A stretch of 39,693 nt of DNA from Alcanivoracaceae bacterium. GTDB lineage: Bacteria > Pseudomonadota > Gammaproteobacteria > Pseudomonadales > Alcanivoracaceae. The stretch covers positions 407 through 40,099 of the forward strand of contig DAHVSB010000009.1 of NCBI GenBank assembly GCA_027324795.1, written 5' to 3'. Positions 17,701-30,197 of this stretch are shown in pieces (positions within the stretch are counted from its first letter, which is position 1; each line of letters starts with the position of its first letter). The position numbers and the translations under genes were made by a program. The notes below the pieces were generated by a model. That model had not been told where the DNA came from and did no database searches. It worked only from the letters and a program-made list of their open reading frames with translations.

Positions 17701-20700
17701 ATGACGTTACTTCCTGACACTGCGCTTTTTCCTTCGGGTGTTGAGCACTACCGCGATTGGCAATCCATGGATTTAGGCGCCTTGGCGCCCGTTCTGGCAC
17801 AACTTAGCCAGCGCCACTCGGGCCCACTCGCTGTGCTCACCAGTAGCACCCAAGAAGCGCGCCAACTCCAAGATGCCCTCGCTTTTTATTTAGCCGATCG
17901 TGCCATACCTGTAGCGCTGTTCCCCGATTGGGAAACCTTGCCCTATGATTTATTTTCTCCACAACAAACTATTATTAATGAACGCATTCAGGTGCTGCAC
18001 CAGCTGCCCACGCTGCAGCAGGGCATCGTTTTGGTTCCCGTCAATACCTTATTGCAACGTTTGCCACCGCAGAGCCATGTCACTGCTAGCAGCTTTGATT
18101 TGGCCGTGGGCGATACCTTTGATTTAGAGTCCACTCGCCAGCGGCTTACGGAGTCGGGCTATCGCAACACCAATACCGTGTACGAAAGTGGCGAGTTTGC
18201 CATTCGCGGCGCCATTATGGACGTGTTTCCCATGGGTGAAACGCAACCTTTCAGGGTTGAACTGTTTGATGATGAAATTGAATCCCTGCGTTTATTTGAT
18301 GCGGAAACGCAGCGCTCCATCGGCACTGTGGAACGCATTACCCTATTGCCCGCTGCGGAATATCCATTAAGCGAAGCGGGTATTGCCCAATTTCGCGAAA
18401 GCTTCCGCAACACCTTTGATGTGGACCATCGCCACAATCAGCTTTACCTCGATGTCACCGACGGCATTCCTAGCCCTGGGCTTGAATACTACTTGCCCTT
18501 GTTTTATCCCACCATGGCCACCTTGTTTGATTATCTGCCTGACAACACAGGCATCATCGAGCTACCAGGGCTAGAAAGCGCCGCCATGCAAGTGTGGGAA
18601 AGCATAGAAGCCCGTTATGAAAGCCGTCGCCACGACGCGGAACGGCCATTACTGCCGCCCACCACTTTGTTTTTACCCATCAACGAGCTCCAAGCTGAAC
18701 TGAAGGGCCATGGCCGCGCACGGCTCAACCCTAGCAAAGGCGTTCACTTCCCCTTCGCTCACATGCCAGAGCTTGTGAGCGGCGAACGGCAGCACCCACT
18801 CACGCCATTGCTGAGCACCGCCGAAAACACCCCTGACACAGCGATTTTGTTAGTGGCTGAATCCGCGGGTCGCCAGCAGGCTTTACTGGAGCTGCTACAA
18901 AAGCGCGGCGTACAGCCCACATTAGTTGATGGTTGGGACGACTATTTCAGCTCAGCCAAGAAGCCCCAGTGGGCATTGACAGTGGGCCGCATTCACCAAG
19001 GGTTTTATAGCCCCCACCATCAGCTATTAGTGGTGGCGGAGCAGCAACTATACGGCCAACGTGCCTTGGCAGAGCGCCGGCGCAGTCGTCACACCACAGT
19101 GGACGCCGAAAGTATTTTCCGCTCCTTAGGCGAACTTACAGTGGGCGCTCCCGTGGTACATATTGACCACGGCGTAGGCCGCTATCAGGGGCTCACCCAC
19201 ATGCAGGTGGACGGCCAAGACCACGAATTTTTGTTACTGGAATACGCCGGTGGCGACAAAATTTATTTGCCCGTGGCATCGCTTCATTTAATTAGCCGTT
19301 ACGGCGGCTCTGATAACGAACACGCGCCGCTCACACGTCTAGGCTCCGAGCAGTGGAGCAAAGCACGACAAAAAGCCGCAGAAAAAATTCACGATGTGGC
19401 CGCCGAGCTACTCAATACTTATGCGCGGCGTGAAGCGCGAAAAGGTCGGGCCTTCACCCTTCCCCAAGAGGCCTACGACAGCTTTGCTGGCAGCTTCCCC
19501 TACGCGGAAACCCCAGACCAAGCCACGGCTATTACTAGCGTACTTACAGATTTAACCGCGGACCGTCCAATGGACCGCCTCGTGTGTGGTGATGTGGGCT
19601 TTGGCAAAACCGAAGTGGCCATGCGCGCCGCCTTTGTGGCAGTGCAAAACAACACCCAGGTGGCGGTGTTAGTGCCCACCACCTTACTGGCTCAGCAACA
19701 CTACGATTCTTTTGTGGACCGTTTTGCCAAGTGGCCAGTCACCATTGAGGTATTAAGCCGCTTTCGCACCCAAAAGGAAAAAACCGAGGTATTAGAGCGT
19801 TTAGCGGCGGGCAAAGTGGATATTGTGGTGGGCACCCACCAGCTTATTCAAGGCAACATTGCCTTTAAAGATTTAGGCTTGGTGATTGTGGATGAAGAGC
19901 ACCGCTTTGGCGTGCGCCACAAAGAAAAGCTTAAAGCCATGCGCGCTGAAGCTGATATCCTTACCCTCACCGCCACGCCCATTCCGCGTACCTTAAATAT
20001 GGCCATGGCGGGCATGCGTGATATTTCGATTATCGCCACCCCGCCTGAACAGCGTTTGCCTGTGCGCACTTTTGTTAGCGAACGCAGCAACAGCATAGTG
20101 CACGAAGCCATTCAACGTGAGTTATTGCGCGGCGGACAAGTGTACTACCTCAACAACGACATCAATAAAATGGAGCGCTTACGCGAAGACCTGCAGCAGT
20201 TAGTGCCCGATGCTCGCATTGGTATTGCCCACGGGCAAATGCGCGAGCGGGAATTGGAGCAAGTGATGACGCAGTTTTATCACCGCCAATTCAATGTGTT
20301 GTTATGCACCACCATTATTGAAACCGGTATTGATATTCCTTCTGCCAATACCATTATTATTGAGCGCGCGGATAAACTCGGCTTAGCGCAACTGCACCAA
20401 CTCCGTGGCCGCGTGGGACGTTCCCACCACCAAGCCTATGCTTTTATGCTCACGCCACCGAGCAAATCCCTTACCAAAGATGCCAAAAAGCGCTTAGAAG
20501 CCATTCAAAACGCCTCTGAACTTGGCGCCGGCTTTATGCTTGCCAACCACGACTTAGAAATCCGTGGCGCAGGTGAGCTGCTGGGTGATGAGCAACATGG
20601 CCATATCGAAACCATCGGCTTCACGCTTTATATGGATATGCTGGAACAAGCAGTGGAAGCGCTAAAGCGCGGCGAAACCCCTGATATGGAATCCCCACTC

Positions 20701-21150
20701 AAAGCAGGCCCCGATATCAATCTTGGCTTGCCCGCTCTCATTCCAGAGGATTATCTGCCCGATGTATATATGCGTCTTACCCTGTATAAGCGCATTGCCA
20801 GCTGCACCAATGTGGAAGCGCTTAACGAGCTCAAAGTGGAAATGATAGACCGCTTTGGTTTGCTGCCCCCGCAGGTGAACAACTTGTGTCGTATCACCGA
20901 ATTACGTTGGCAAGCTGAAGCCCTTGGCATTACCCGCATCGATGTGGGCAATACCACAGGCCGCCTAGAGTTCAGCGAAAAAACCACGGTGGACCCGCTT
21001 AAGTTGGTACTCATGGTGCAGCGCGAAAGCCAACGGTATCAACTTCAAGGGGCAAACACCTTACGCTTTGCTAGCACCAACATTGAGGGCGAAAAACGCT
21101 TCGATTTAGTGGAAAAACTGTTGCAAAAACTTGCCCCTGATGAAGACTAA
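17701..21150 (+). CDS. mfd: Transcription-repair coupling factor Mfd
   Basis: The 1149-residue protein matches Mfd, which removes RNA polymerase stalled at DNA damage and recruits UvrA. Domains in order: a UvrB-like N-terminal module (residues about 1-340), the CarD-like RNA-polymerase interaction domain starting GELTVGAPVVHIDHGVGRYQ near 475, a RecG-type translocase with Walker A CGDVGFGKTEVAMRAAF and DEEHRFGV, LTATPIPRTLNMAMAGMRD and GRVGRSHHQAYAF, then the C-terminal TRCF domain. The track start (17695) is TTG; the ATG two codons on is preferred. The stop overlaps that of the convergent lysR-type gene by 4 bp. Confidence 0.97.
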   Translation: MTLLPDTALFPSGVEHYRDWQSMDLGALAPVLAQLSQRHSGPLAVLTSSTQEARQLQDALAFYLADRAIPVALFPDWETLPYDLFSPQQTIINERIQVLHQLPTLQQGIVLVPVNTLLQRLPPQSHVTASSFDLAVGDTFDLESTRQRLTESGYRNTNTVYESGEFAIRGAIMDVFPMGETQPFRVELFDDEIESLRLFDAETQRSIGTVERITLLPAAEYPLSEAGIAQFRESFRNTFDVDHRHNQLYLDVTDGIPSPGLEYYLPLFYPTMATLFDYLPDNTGIIELPGLESAAMQVWESIEARYESRRHDAERPLLPPTTLFLPINELQAELKGHGRARLNPSKGVHFPFAHMPELVSGERQHPLTPLLSTAENTPDTAILLVAESAGRQQALLELLQKRGVQPTLVDGWDDYFSSAKKPQWALTVGRIHQGFYSPHHQLLVVAEQQLYGQRALAERRRSRHTTVDAESIFRSLGELTVGAPVVHIDHGVGRYQGLTHMQVDGQDHEFLLLEYAGGDKIYLPVASLHLISRYGGSDNEHAPLTRLGSEQWSKARQKAAEKIHDVAAELLNTYARREARKGRAFTLPQEAYDSFAGSFPYAETPDQATAITSVLTDLTADRPMDRLVCGDVGFGKTEVAMRAAFVAVQNNTQVAVLVPTTLLAQQHYDSFVDRFAKWPVTIEVLSRFRTQKEKTEVLERLAAGKVDIVVGTHQLIQGNIAFKDLGLVIVDEEHRFGVRHKEKLKAMRAEADILTLTATPIPRTLNMAMAGMRDISIIATPPEQRLPVRTFVSERSNSIVHEAIQRELLRGGQVYYLNNDINKMERLREDLQQLVPDARIGIAHGQMRERELEQVMTQFYHRQFNVLLCTTIIETGIDIPSANTIIIERADKLGLAQLHQLRGRVGRSHHQAYAFMLTPPSKSLTKDAKKRLEAIQNASELGAGFMLANHDLEIRGAGELLGDEQHGHIETIGFTLYMDMLEQAVEALKRGETPDMESPLKAGPDINLGLPALIPEDYLPDVYMRLTLYKRIASCTNVEALNELKVEMIDRFGLLPPQVNNLCRITELRWQAEALGITRIDVGNTTGRLEFSEKTTVDPLKLVLMVQRESQRYQLQGANTLRFASTNIEGEKRFDLVEKLLQKLAPDED

Positions 21151-22040
21151 TAACGAGTGTAATCTAGTTTATCCGCTAAAAAATCTAACAATACCCCCAC
21201 GCGATGAGGCATATAACGGTTCGAGGGCAAGACCCCATAAATACCGGATGCCTCAGGGGCGAAATCTTCCAAAATTGGCACCAGGCGCCCCGAAGCAAGG
21301 TATGACTCTGCAATAAAATCTGGCACCATCGCTAGCCCCATGCCCTCTGCCGCAGCTTCGGCCAAAGCATCACCATTATTCGCTTGTAAGCGGTAGTCCA
21401 AATAAAAACGCTTAAGCTGGCCATCCACCTGAAAGCGCCACGGCTCGCTTTCACCACTCAAAAAATAGCCCAAACAACTGTGCTCAGTTAACACCTCTGG
21501 GTGGTTGGGCTCACCCCAACGCTGCAAGTACTCCGGCGCCGCCACAGCTAACATATGGCAATGGCCGAGCTTTCTAACAATGGTGGTTTCTTCTAGCGTG
21601 TTGGTCACTCGCACCGAAAGGTCGAGGCCTTCTTCAATAAGGTTTAAGCGGCTATCACTAAAATGTAAGCGTAGTTCTACTTCAGGGTAAAGGCGCATAA
21701 ATTCCATTAGCCAACCTTGCACCTTCAGCAAGCCAAAGCTAAGGGGCAAACTCATTTTAATCACTCCCCTAGGCACGGCATCTTTAGCTAGTAACTCAGA
21801 GTTGGCCGCTTCCACCAAACTTAAAATTTGATGACTATTTTCTAAATAGAGGCGCCCTTCCGTGGTGAGAGATAAGCGGCGTGTGGTACGGTGAATAAGC
21901 TTTACTCTCAGATGCTTTTCTAACGCAGCAATTTGCCGTGACACCACTGAGCGTCCCACGCCAAGCTGCTCTGCCACCGCACTAAAACTCCCTAGTTCGG
22001 CAACGCGCACAAACAATTTCATGGCCTCAAAAAGATTCAT
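21147..22040 (-). CDS. LysR-family transcriptional regulator
   Basis: The 297-residue protein has a LysR winged helix at the N-terminus (FSAVAEQLGVGRSVVSRQIAALE, residues about 20-42, is the recognition region) and a periplasmic-binding-protein-like effector domain. It belongs to the large subgroup with beginnings such as NLFEAMKLFVRVAELGSFSA (AaeR/DmlR-like); the effector is unknown. The track start 22058 is TTG; ATG 22040 gives the typical N-terminus. It is divergent from yceI, so yceI is the most likely local target, with a palindromic candidate site in between. Confidence 0.88.
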   Translation of the reverse strand: MNLFEAMKLFVRVAELGSFSAVAEQLGVGRSVVSRQIAALEKHLRVKLIHRTTRRLSLTTEGRLYLENSHQILSLVEAANSELLAKDAVPRGVIKMSLPLSFGLLKVQGWLMEFMRLYPEVELRLHFSDSRLNLIEEGLDLSVRVTNTLEETTIVRKLGHCHMLAVAAPEYLQRWGEPNHPEVLTEHSCLGYFLSGESEPWRFQVDGQLKRFYLDYRLQANNGDALAEAAAEGMGLAMVPDFIAESYLASGRLVPILEDFAPEASGIYGVLPSNRYMPHRVGVLLDFLADKLDYTRY

Positions 22041-22061
22041 TGTTTCATTCCAAGTCAACAG

Positions 22062-22089
22062 TGTTATGTATTACACATCATAGATAACA
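22062..22089. promoter_or_regulatory. Candidate LysR operator between lysR and yceI
   Basis: TGTTAT and ATAACA flank 16 bases in the 112-bp divergent intergenic region. Interrupted dyads of this kind are typical of LysR-type binding sites, but no experimental motif for this regulator is known to me. Confidence 0.35.
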
Positions 22090-22152
22090 ACACAAGCCTC
22101 GCCTAGCATGGCGTTTGAAGTAAACAACATGTATTACCACAGAGGATGTATT

Positions 22153-24838
<2,686 letters not shown>

Positions 24839-24843
24839 CCGGA

Positions 24844-24884
24844 GCATCCCCCAACCTCGGATTTTCACTGACGTTGGGGGATGC
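24844..24884 (+). terminator. Strong hairpin after thiC
   Basis: GCATCCCCCAAC and GTTGGGGGATGC form a perfect 12-bp G/C-rich stem with a 17-base loop, 5 bp after the thiC stop. The T-tract is poor (TAGCTTC), so it may rely on other factors or protect the 3' end. Confidence 0.65.
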
Positions 24885-25092
24885 TAGCTTCAGGACACTT
24901 CAAAATCTTAGACAAGTTTTACCAAAATCTGCTACTGTCGCGCGCTCATTATTCTTCGAGAATATAAAACAAAGTGCCGACCAACTATGTATTGGATAAT
25001 AAAGCATCTATGCTAGCGCATAGGGCACTATTGCTGTTACTAGCCTTTTCGCTTGGACACAGCAACTTTTGTATCAACCACGAGCGTGTATT

Positions 25093-27114
25093 ATGAATGC
25101 ATTCTTTGAAAAACTTGCAGGGGCTTTCGCGTTACCTCTCACGGACCCCATTCTTATTTTTGCCCTTATTTTAATTATTATTCTGTTTTCACCGTCTTTG
25201 CAGCGCGTTCGTATACCTTCAATTATTGGGTTAATTTTTGCAGGTATGGCCATTGGCCCCCATGGCTTTCATGTCATTGAAAAAGACATGTTTGTGGATG
25301 TGTTTTCCACCATCGGCTTGCTCTATATCATGTTCCTTGCGGGTTTAGAGCTTAACCTGAACGAATTTAAAGCCAACAAAAACAAAAGTATTATTTTTGG
25401 CTTATACACTTTCATACTGCCGCTAAGCATCGGCTTTCCTGTGTGTTATTATTTCCTCGGCTTTGATGTGTACGGCAGCTTATTGGTCTCAAGCATCTTT
25501 GCTACCCATACCCTGATTTCTTACCCAACAGTCAGTCGTTTAGGCATTACTAAGGACCGCAGTGTATCCATTACCGTGGGGGGAACCATCCTCACTGATG
25601 CCGCTGTACTGGTGGTACTTGCCATTATTCTCGGTGCTAAAAACGATGGCTTAACGCAAGAGTTCTGGACTCAACTTATTGTTTCTATTGTTGTTTTTAC
25701 TGCGGTTTTATTTTACGCCATCCCTAAATTAGCGGATTGGTTTTTGAATAAGTTCGCTGGCGAAGTGTATTCACACTATATCTTCGTACTGTCGATTGTC
25801 TTTTTATCTGCATTTTTTGCCGAGCTTGCTAACCTTGAACCTATTATTGGTGCTTTTATGGCAGGGTTAGCACTTAACCGCGCTATTCCAATTTCATCAG
25901 CATTAATGAATCGCATTGATTTCTTGGGCAACTCCTTATTTATCCCCTTCTTCCTGATTAGTGTGGGCATGATTGTGGACATTTCCGTAATCACCAGCGG
26001 TACCGCAACTATTTTCACCGCCACAGTGCTCACCTTGGTGGCCATGTTTGGTAAGTATATTGCAGCACTTGCCACCCGTTTTACTTTTAAAATGAATAAA
26101 AACCAAGGCAATCTGATTTTTGGGTTAAGCTCCGCCCACGCAGCCGCAACCCTAGCGGTAATTATGGTGGGTCATAATGCGGGTATTGCAGACGACACGC
26201 TGCTCAACGCCATCATCATTATTATTTTAGTCTCTTGTGTTGCTTCATCTTTTATCACCGAGAAAGCAGCCGCTGCCATCGCTGATGAATACGAAGAAGA
26301 AAACGACCCCGAGCTGCTCTCCGAGCTTGATATGGAACAAATCCTAATACCTCTTTCCACCACCTCTAGCGTGGCGAGCCTGCTTGATTTTTCGATGTTG
26401 ATAAAAGATCCCGCTTCAACGCATCCCTTGGCGCTATTGAATGTGGTGGACAATAACGAAGAAGCTGAAAAACAGGTAGCTTTGGCGCGCAAACAAATGG
26501 AAAGCTATTTGTCCGAAGTCACAGCCACCGACACCGAAGTGAATGTGATGGCCACTATTGAGCAAAACCGTGCTGCGGGGATTGCTAGAACCGCACGCGA
26601 AATTGCAGCGAGCTTAATCGTAATTGGCTGGCCCAAAACCGAAGGTCTGTTTGAGCATCTCACTCAAAATGAGCACGAAGGAATTTTGCACAACACCAAC
26701 AGAACTATTTTTATTTGTCATCTGCCCAACCCCTTTGTGACCCACAAATCTATATTTGTGATTATTCCGCCCCTGGCTGAATATGAGGATGGATTCCATG
26801 TGTGGTTGGATAAATTGCTTAAGCTTTCAAGCGAGCTCACCATCCCGCTCCATCTCAATTGCACACAAAATACCTTTGATGCCATCAAGGCCTACTGCAA
26901 AGAACAGAAACTAAAGAACACGCTCAACTTTAATTTATTTGAAGACTGGGATGATATCTTGATTGTATTCCGCAACCTGGCGGACACGGACTTAATTGTT
27001 TTCGTCTCTTCTCGCAAGAAGCATTTAGTGTACAACGCCTTTACCGGCAAGCTACCACAAAAGATTGAGCGCCATTTTGCAGACCACAACCGAATAGTGA
27101 TTTACCCTCAGTAA
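25093..27114 (+). CDS. CPA2-family cation:proton antiporter with cytosolic C-terminal domain
   Basis: The 673-residue protein has an N-terminal Na+/H+ exchanger domain of about 12 helices (residues 10-390) with characteristic segments RIPSIIGLIFAGMAIGPHGF, TLISYPTVSRLGITKDRS, GGTILTDAAVLVVLA and LANLEPIIGAFMAGLALNRA. After an acidic linker (YEEENDPELLSELDMEQ) comes about 260 residues predicted soluble, with two stretches resembling universal-stress-protein folds (EQILIPLSTTSSVASLLDFS; HKSIFVIIPPLAEYEDGF). There is no KTN/TrkA-N domain, unlike KefB/KefC. Substrate (Na+ or K+) is uncertain. The track start 25069 is TTG; ATG 25093 gives a better N-terminus. Confidence 0.85.
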   Translation: MNAFFEKLAGAFALPLTDPILIFALILIIILFSPSLQRVRIPSIIGLIFAGMAIGPHGFHVIEKDMFVDVFSTIGLLYIMFLAGLELNLNEFKANKNKSIIFGLYTFILPLSIGFPVCYYFLGFDVYGSLLVSSIFATHTLISYPTVSRLGITKDRSVSITVGGTILTDAAVLVVLAIILGAKNDGLTQEFWTQLIVSIVVFTAVLFYAIPKLADWFLNKFAGEVYSHYIFVLSIVFLSAFFAELANLEPIIGAFMAGLALNRAIPISSALMNRIDFLGNSLFIPFFLISVGMIVDISVITSGTATIFTATVLTLVAMFGKYIAALATRFTFKMNKNQGNLIFGLSSAHAAATLAVIMVGHNAGIADDTLLNAIIIIILVSCVASSFITEKAAAAIADEYEEENDPELLSELDMEQILIPLSTTSSVASLLDFSMLIKDPASTHPLALLNVVDNNEEAEKQVALARKQMESYLSEVTATDTEVNVMATIEQNRAAGIARTAREIAASLIVIGWPKTEGLFEHLTQNEHEGILHNTNRTIFICHLPNPFVTHKSIFVIIPPLAEYEDGFHVWLDKLLKLSSELTIPLHLNCTQNTFDAIKAYCKEQKLKNTLNFNLFEDWDDILIVFRNLADTDLIVFVSSRKKHLVYNAFTGKLPQKIERHFADHNRIVIYPQ

Positions 27115-27117
27115 CGG

Positions 27118-27142
27118 ATAAGGCCACAACTTGTGGCCTTAT
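27118..27142. terminator. Bidirectional hairpin between antiporter and PACE gene
   Basis: ATAAGGCCACAA and TTGTGGCCTTAT form a perfect 12-bp inverted repeat around one base, 4 bp after the antiporter stop, followed by GCTTGTTTGTT. The convergent gene ends at 27171, so the hairpin can serve both directions. Confidence 0.75.
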
Positions 27143-27170
27143 GCTTGTTTGTTGGTGCTGTTCAAGCTTG

Positions 27171-27593
27171 CTAGAACTCGGGTTCGGCAATGGGAAAGAT
27201 TTTGTCGTAGGCAAGATTGTAGATATACACATACACCAAATAGAAAATCATCAGTGCAATACTCATATTAAATGCTTCAAGGAACCCGTATTCCATCCAC
27301 CACACCACTAGCGGCAGGGTGATAATAAGCATGCCAATTTCAAATAAAAATGCATGTAACACACGCTCTAGCAAGTTCTTATGCACTCGCTTGACTAAAC
27401 GCCACATGGCGCGGTCAAAAGCGAGGTTATAGGCGTAATTCCAGAGCGTTGCGAGCACAGAGAGTGCTAACGCCAATACACCAAACTGCACTAAAGGGGC
27501 ATCAAAGAGCCACCCTGAAAGTTGGGTCACTAACAATAAACCAATAATTTCAAAACAAAGAGCGTGCCGAACTCTATCCGCCACAGTGCGCAT
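27171..27593 (-). CDS. PACE-family (AceI-like) multidrug efflux protein
   Basis: Starting at ATG 27593, which follows TAAGGTG, the protein is 140 residues with four predicted helices and two tandem bacterial transmembrane pair units. Each unit begins with an HA..FE motif (RHALCFEIIGL; LHAFLFEIGML) and ends with a YN-LA-[FY]D motif (WNYAYNLAFD; YIYNLAYD). Glu15 falls at the same number as the essential Glu15 of Acinetobacter AceI. Family members export chlorhexidine, acriflavine and, in some cases, short polyamines. The track start at 27659 is TTG and adds 22 unconserved residues. Confidence 0.88.
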   Translation of the reverse strand: MRTVADRVRHALCFEIIGLLLVTQLSGWLFDAPLVQFGVLALALSVLATLWNYAYNLAFDRAMWRLVKRVHKNLLERVLHAFLFEIGMLIITLPLVVWWMEYGFLEAFNMSIALMIFYLVYVYIYNLAYDKIFPIAEPEF

Positions 27594-27660
27594 ACAACAC
27601 CTTAAAGACCATAAGATACGAGAAGCGTGAAAGCTTAAGGAATGATGTGAGAATTGCAAA

Positions 27661-27686
27661 TCAGCCGCTGCCTTAGCAACGGCTGA
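27661..27686 (-). terminator. Hairpin between the beta-propeller gene and the PACE gene
   Basis: TCAGCCG and CGGCTGA form a 7-bp stem with inner partial pairing, 24 bp after the minus-strand stop at 27710. Only a short T-stretch follows (GATTTGC). It may attenuate read-through into the PACE gene. Confidence 0.45.
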
Positions 27687-27709
27687 ATGCTATACGAGCA
27701 AGGGTTTGC

Positions 27710-28780
27710 TTATTGTGATAACACCAAACGTCCGATGGCTGGTTGCGTCAAACTACCCAAATAAAGGTGTTTGCCATAGCGGCGCACACTCGTGACCGGT
27801 GCAAACGCAGAGCTAGCGTCATCCTGCAGATTATAAAGCACTTCGCCCTCAGGGTTTACACCTAGCACAAAGGCATGGTGTGCGGGCTTGGGCTGTAAGA
27901 AAGCTGGAACTTTATAGACCACTTTGCGCAGCCATGGCTTATCGGCGAGCCAATCTAGCAAAGCATTACGTGGTGTATATAGCGCCACCCAAAATACTCC
28001 TTCACCGTCGTAATTAATGTTGTCGGGTAACCCTGGCAAGTTATCCATAAACACCTCTGCTGTCCCTTTTTGGGGCCCCACTAACCAATAGCGCATTATG
28101 CGATAAGCCCCAGTTTCAGCGACGAGCAAATAATCTTCGCTAGGCCCAAATGCAATACCATTGGCAAACTGCAAATCCCCGAGCAGCTCTGTGGTGGTAT
28201 CTGACAAGGGGTCGTACTTGAGCAAGCGCCCATTGGCGCCATGCTCCAAAATATCCGCCATCACTTGATTCACGCCAAATCGGTAAGAAGCGTCGGTGAA
28301 ATACACCATATTATCGCTCCCCACCACCACCGCATTAGTAAACCCAAACCGAACACCATTAGCTCGAGTGGTGAGCTCGCGTATGCTGCCATCGCGTCGC
28401 AGTGCTAATAGCCCTTGTTTGGCATCGGCCACCAACAAGGCTCCTCCTGGTGCCCAAGCCAACCCTAAGGGACGCCCCTTGGTATCGGCAAACACCTCTG
28501 AGTTATCGCCCTTGGCATCGAAACGACGAATTTTGCCATCTTCAAAGCTGCCATAAATGCGGCCTTGCTCATCAAGAATGATATCTTCAGGCCCCTTGGC
28601 CACATCCTTACCCAGCCATTCAATTTCCGCTAACTTTTGATTCTTTGCGAAGTCTCCTGCTAGTTCTGGGGCTTGCGGCGGTTCCCAAACCACAGGTTCA
28701 ATGGCCACTGGCCACAACAGCAAATACAACATAAACAAGAGCAGTAGCAAGCCTACACTAAACGATACTTTTTTAATCAT
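27710..28780 (-). CDS. Membrane-anchored SMP-30/strictosidine-synthase-like beta-propeller protein
   Basis: The 356-residue protein starts with an uncleaved-looking membrane anchor (VGLLLLLFMLYLLLWPVAI, residues 9-27), placing the rest in the periplasm. The remainder is a six-bladed propeller of the strictosidine synthase/APMAP group: GPEDIILDEQGRIYGSFEDG, GRPLGLAWAPGG, MVYFTDASYRFG, LLKYDPLSDTTTELLGDL, FANGIAFGPSEDYLLVAETG and GLPDNINYDGEGVFWVAL. Related proteins hydrolyse lactones or esters with a Ca2+ site, but bacterial members of this group have no assigned substrate. It is divergent from potF. Confidence 0.82.
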   Translation of the reverse strand: MIKKVSFSVGLLLLLFMLYLLLWPVAIEPVVWEPPQAPELAGDFAKNQKLAEIEWLGKDVAKGPEDIILDEQGRIYGSFEDGKIRRFDAKGDNSEVFADTKGRPLGLAWAPGGALLVADAKQGLLALRRDGSIRELTTRANGVRFGFTNAVVVGSDNMVYFTDASYRFGVNQVMADILEHGANGRLLKYDPLSDTTTELLGDLQFANGIAFGPSEDYLLVAETGAYRIMRYWLVGPQKGTAEVFMDNLPGLPDNINYDGEGVFWVALYTPRNALLDWLADKPWLRKVVYKVPAFLQPKPAHHAFVLGVNPEGEVLYNLQDDASSAFAPVTSVRRYGKHLYLGSLTQPAIGRLVLSQ

Positions 28781-28879
28781 TATGCTTTTATCTCTTTTCC
28801 GGCAGAAACCCTACGCTAGCACAAGCTTGGCCAAGTTCAAAACACAGAAGCCAAGCGTGGCTACAACCTCAAAAACTTG

Positions 28880-28907
28880 TTTACAGTCTACATTTTGACA
28901 GTATAAT
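28880..28907 (+). promoter_or_regulatory. Predicted sigma-70 promoter of potF
   Basis: TTTACA, a 16-base spacer and a perfect TATAAT lie 138 bp upstream of the potF start. The predicted transcript has a leader of roughly 130 bases that contains three possible hairpins. Confidence 0.65.
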
Positions 28908-28919
28908 CCGTGCTTTTGT

Positions 28920-29002
28920 GACTTGCTTTCCTAGCGAGTCATAGGGCATCCTGCCCACTCAACCATGGCCCAACAGGTTGCCCACAAAGCCGAAGGCAAG
29001 CC
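28920..29002 (+). promoter_or_regulatory. Structured potF 5' leader (three candidate hairpins)
   Basis: Three inverted repeats follow one another: GACTTGC/GCGAGTC (28920-28940), GGGCA/TGCCC (28944-28956) and GGTTGCC/GGCAAGCC (28976-29002, one bulge). I do not recognise a known riboswitch class. The arrangement could be a leader regulatory element, or accidental. Confidence 0.35.
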
Positions 29003-29030
29003 ATATTTAAATGTGTTTTATTACTTTTAA

Positions 29031-30140
<1,110 letters not shown>

Positions 30141-30155
30141 GTTTGTCTCACTGCT

Positions 30156-30176
30156 AAGCCCAGCATAGCTGGGCTT
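30156..30176 (+). terminator. Intra-operon hairpin between potF and potG
   Basis: AAGCCCAGC and GCTGGGCTT form a perfect 9-bp stem with a 3-base loop, 15 bp after the potF stop, followed by TCTTGTTATT. It looks like a rho-independent terminator with an imperfect tail, which would let only part of the transcripts reach potG. Confidence 0.75.
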
Positions 30177-30197
30177 TCTTGTTATTGGGGGTCCGAA

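Noticed and set aside
28896-28901. TTGACA directly before the potF TATAAT
   Set aside because: It abuts the -10 box, so it cannot be its -35; TTTACA at 28880 has correct spacing.
28920-28956. Resemblance of tandem potF leader hairpins to the guanidine-II (mini-ykkC) riboswitch
   Set aside because: The loops lack the ACGR sequence that defines that class.
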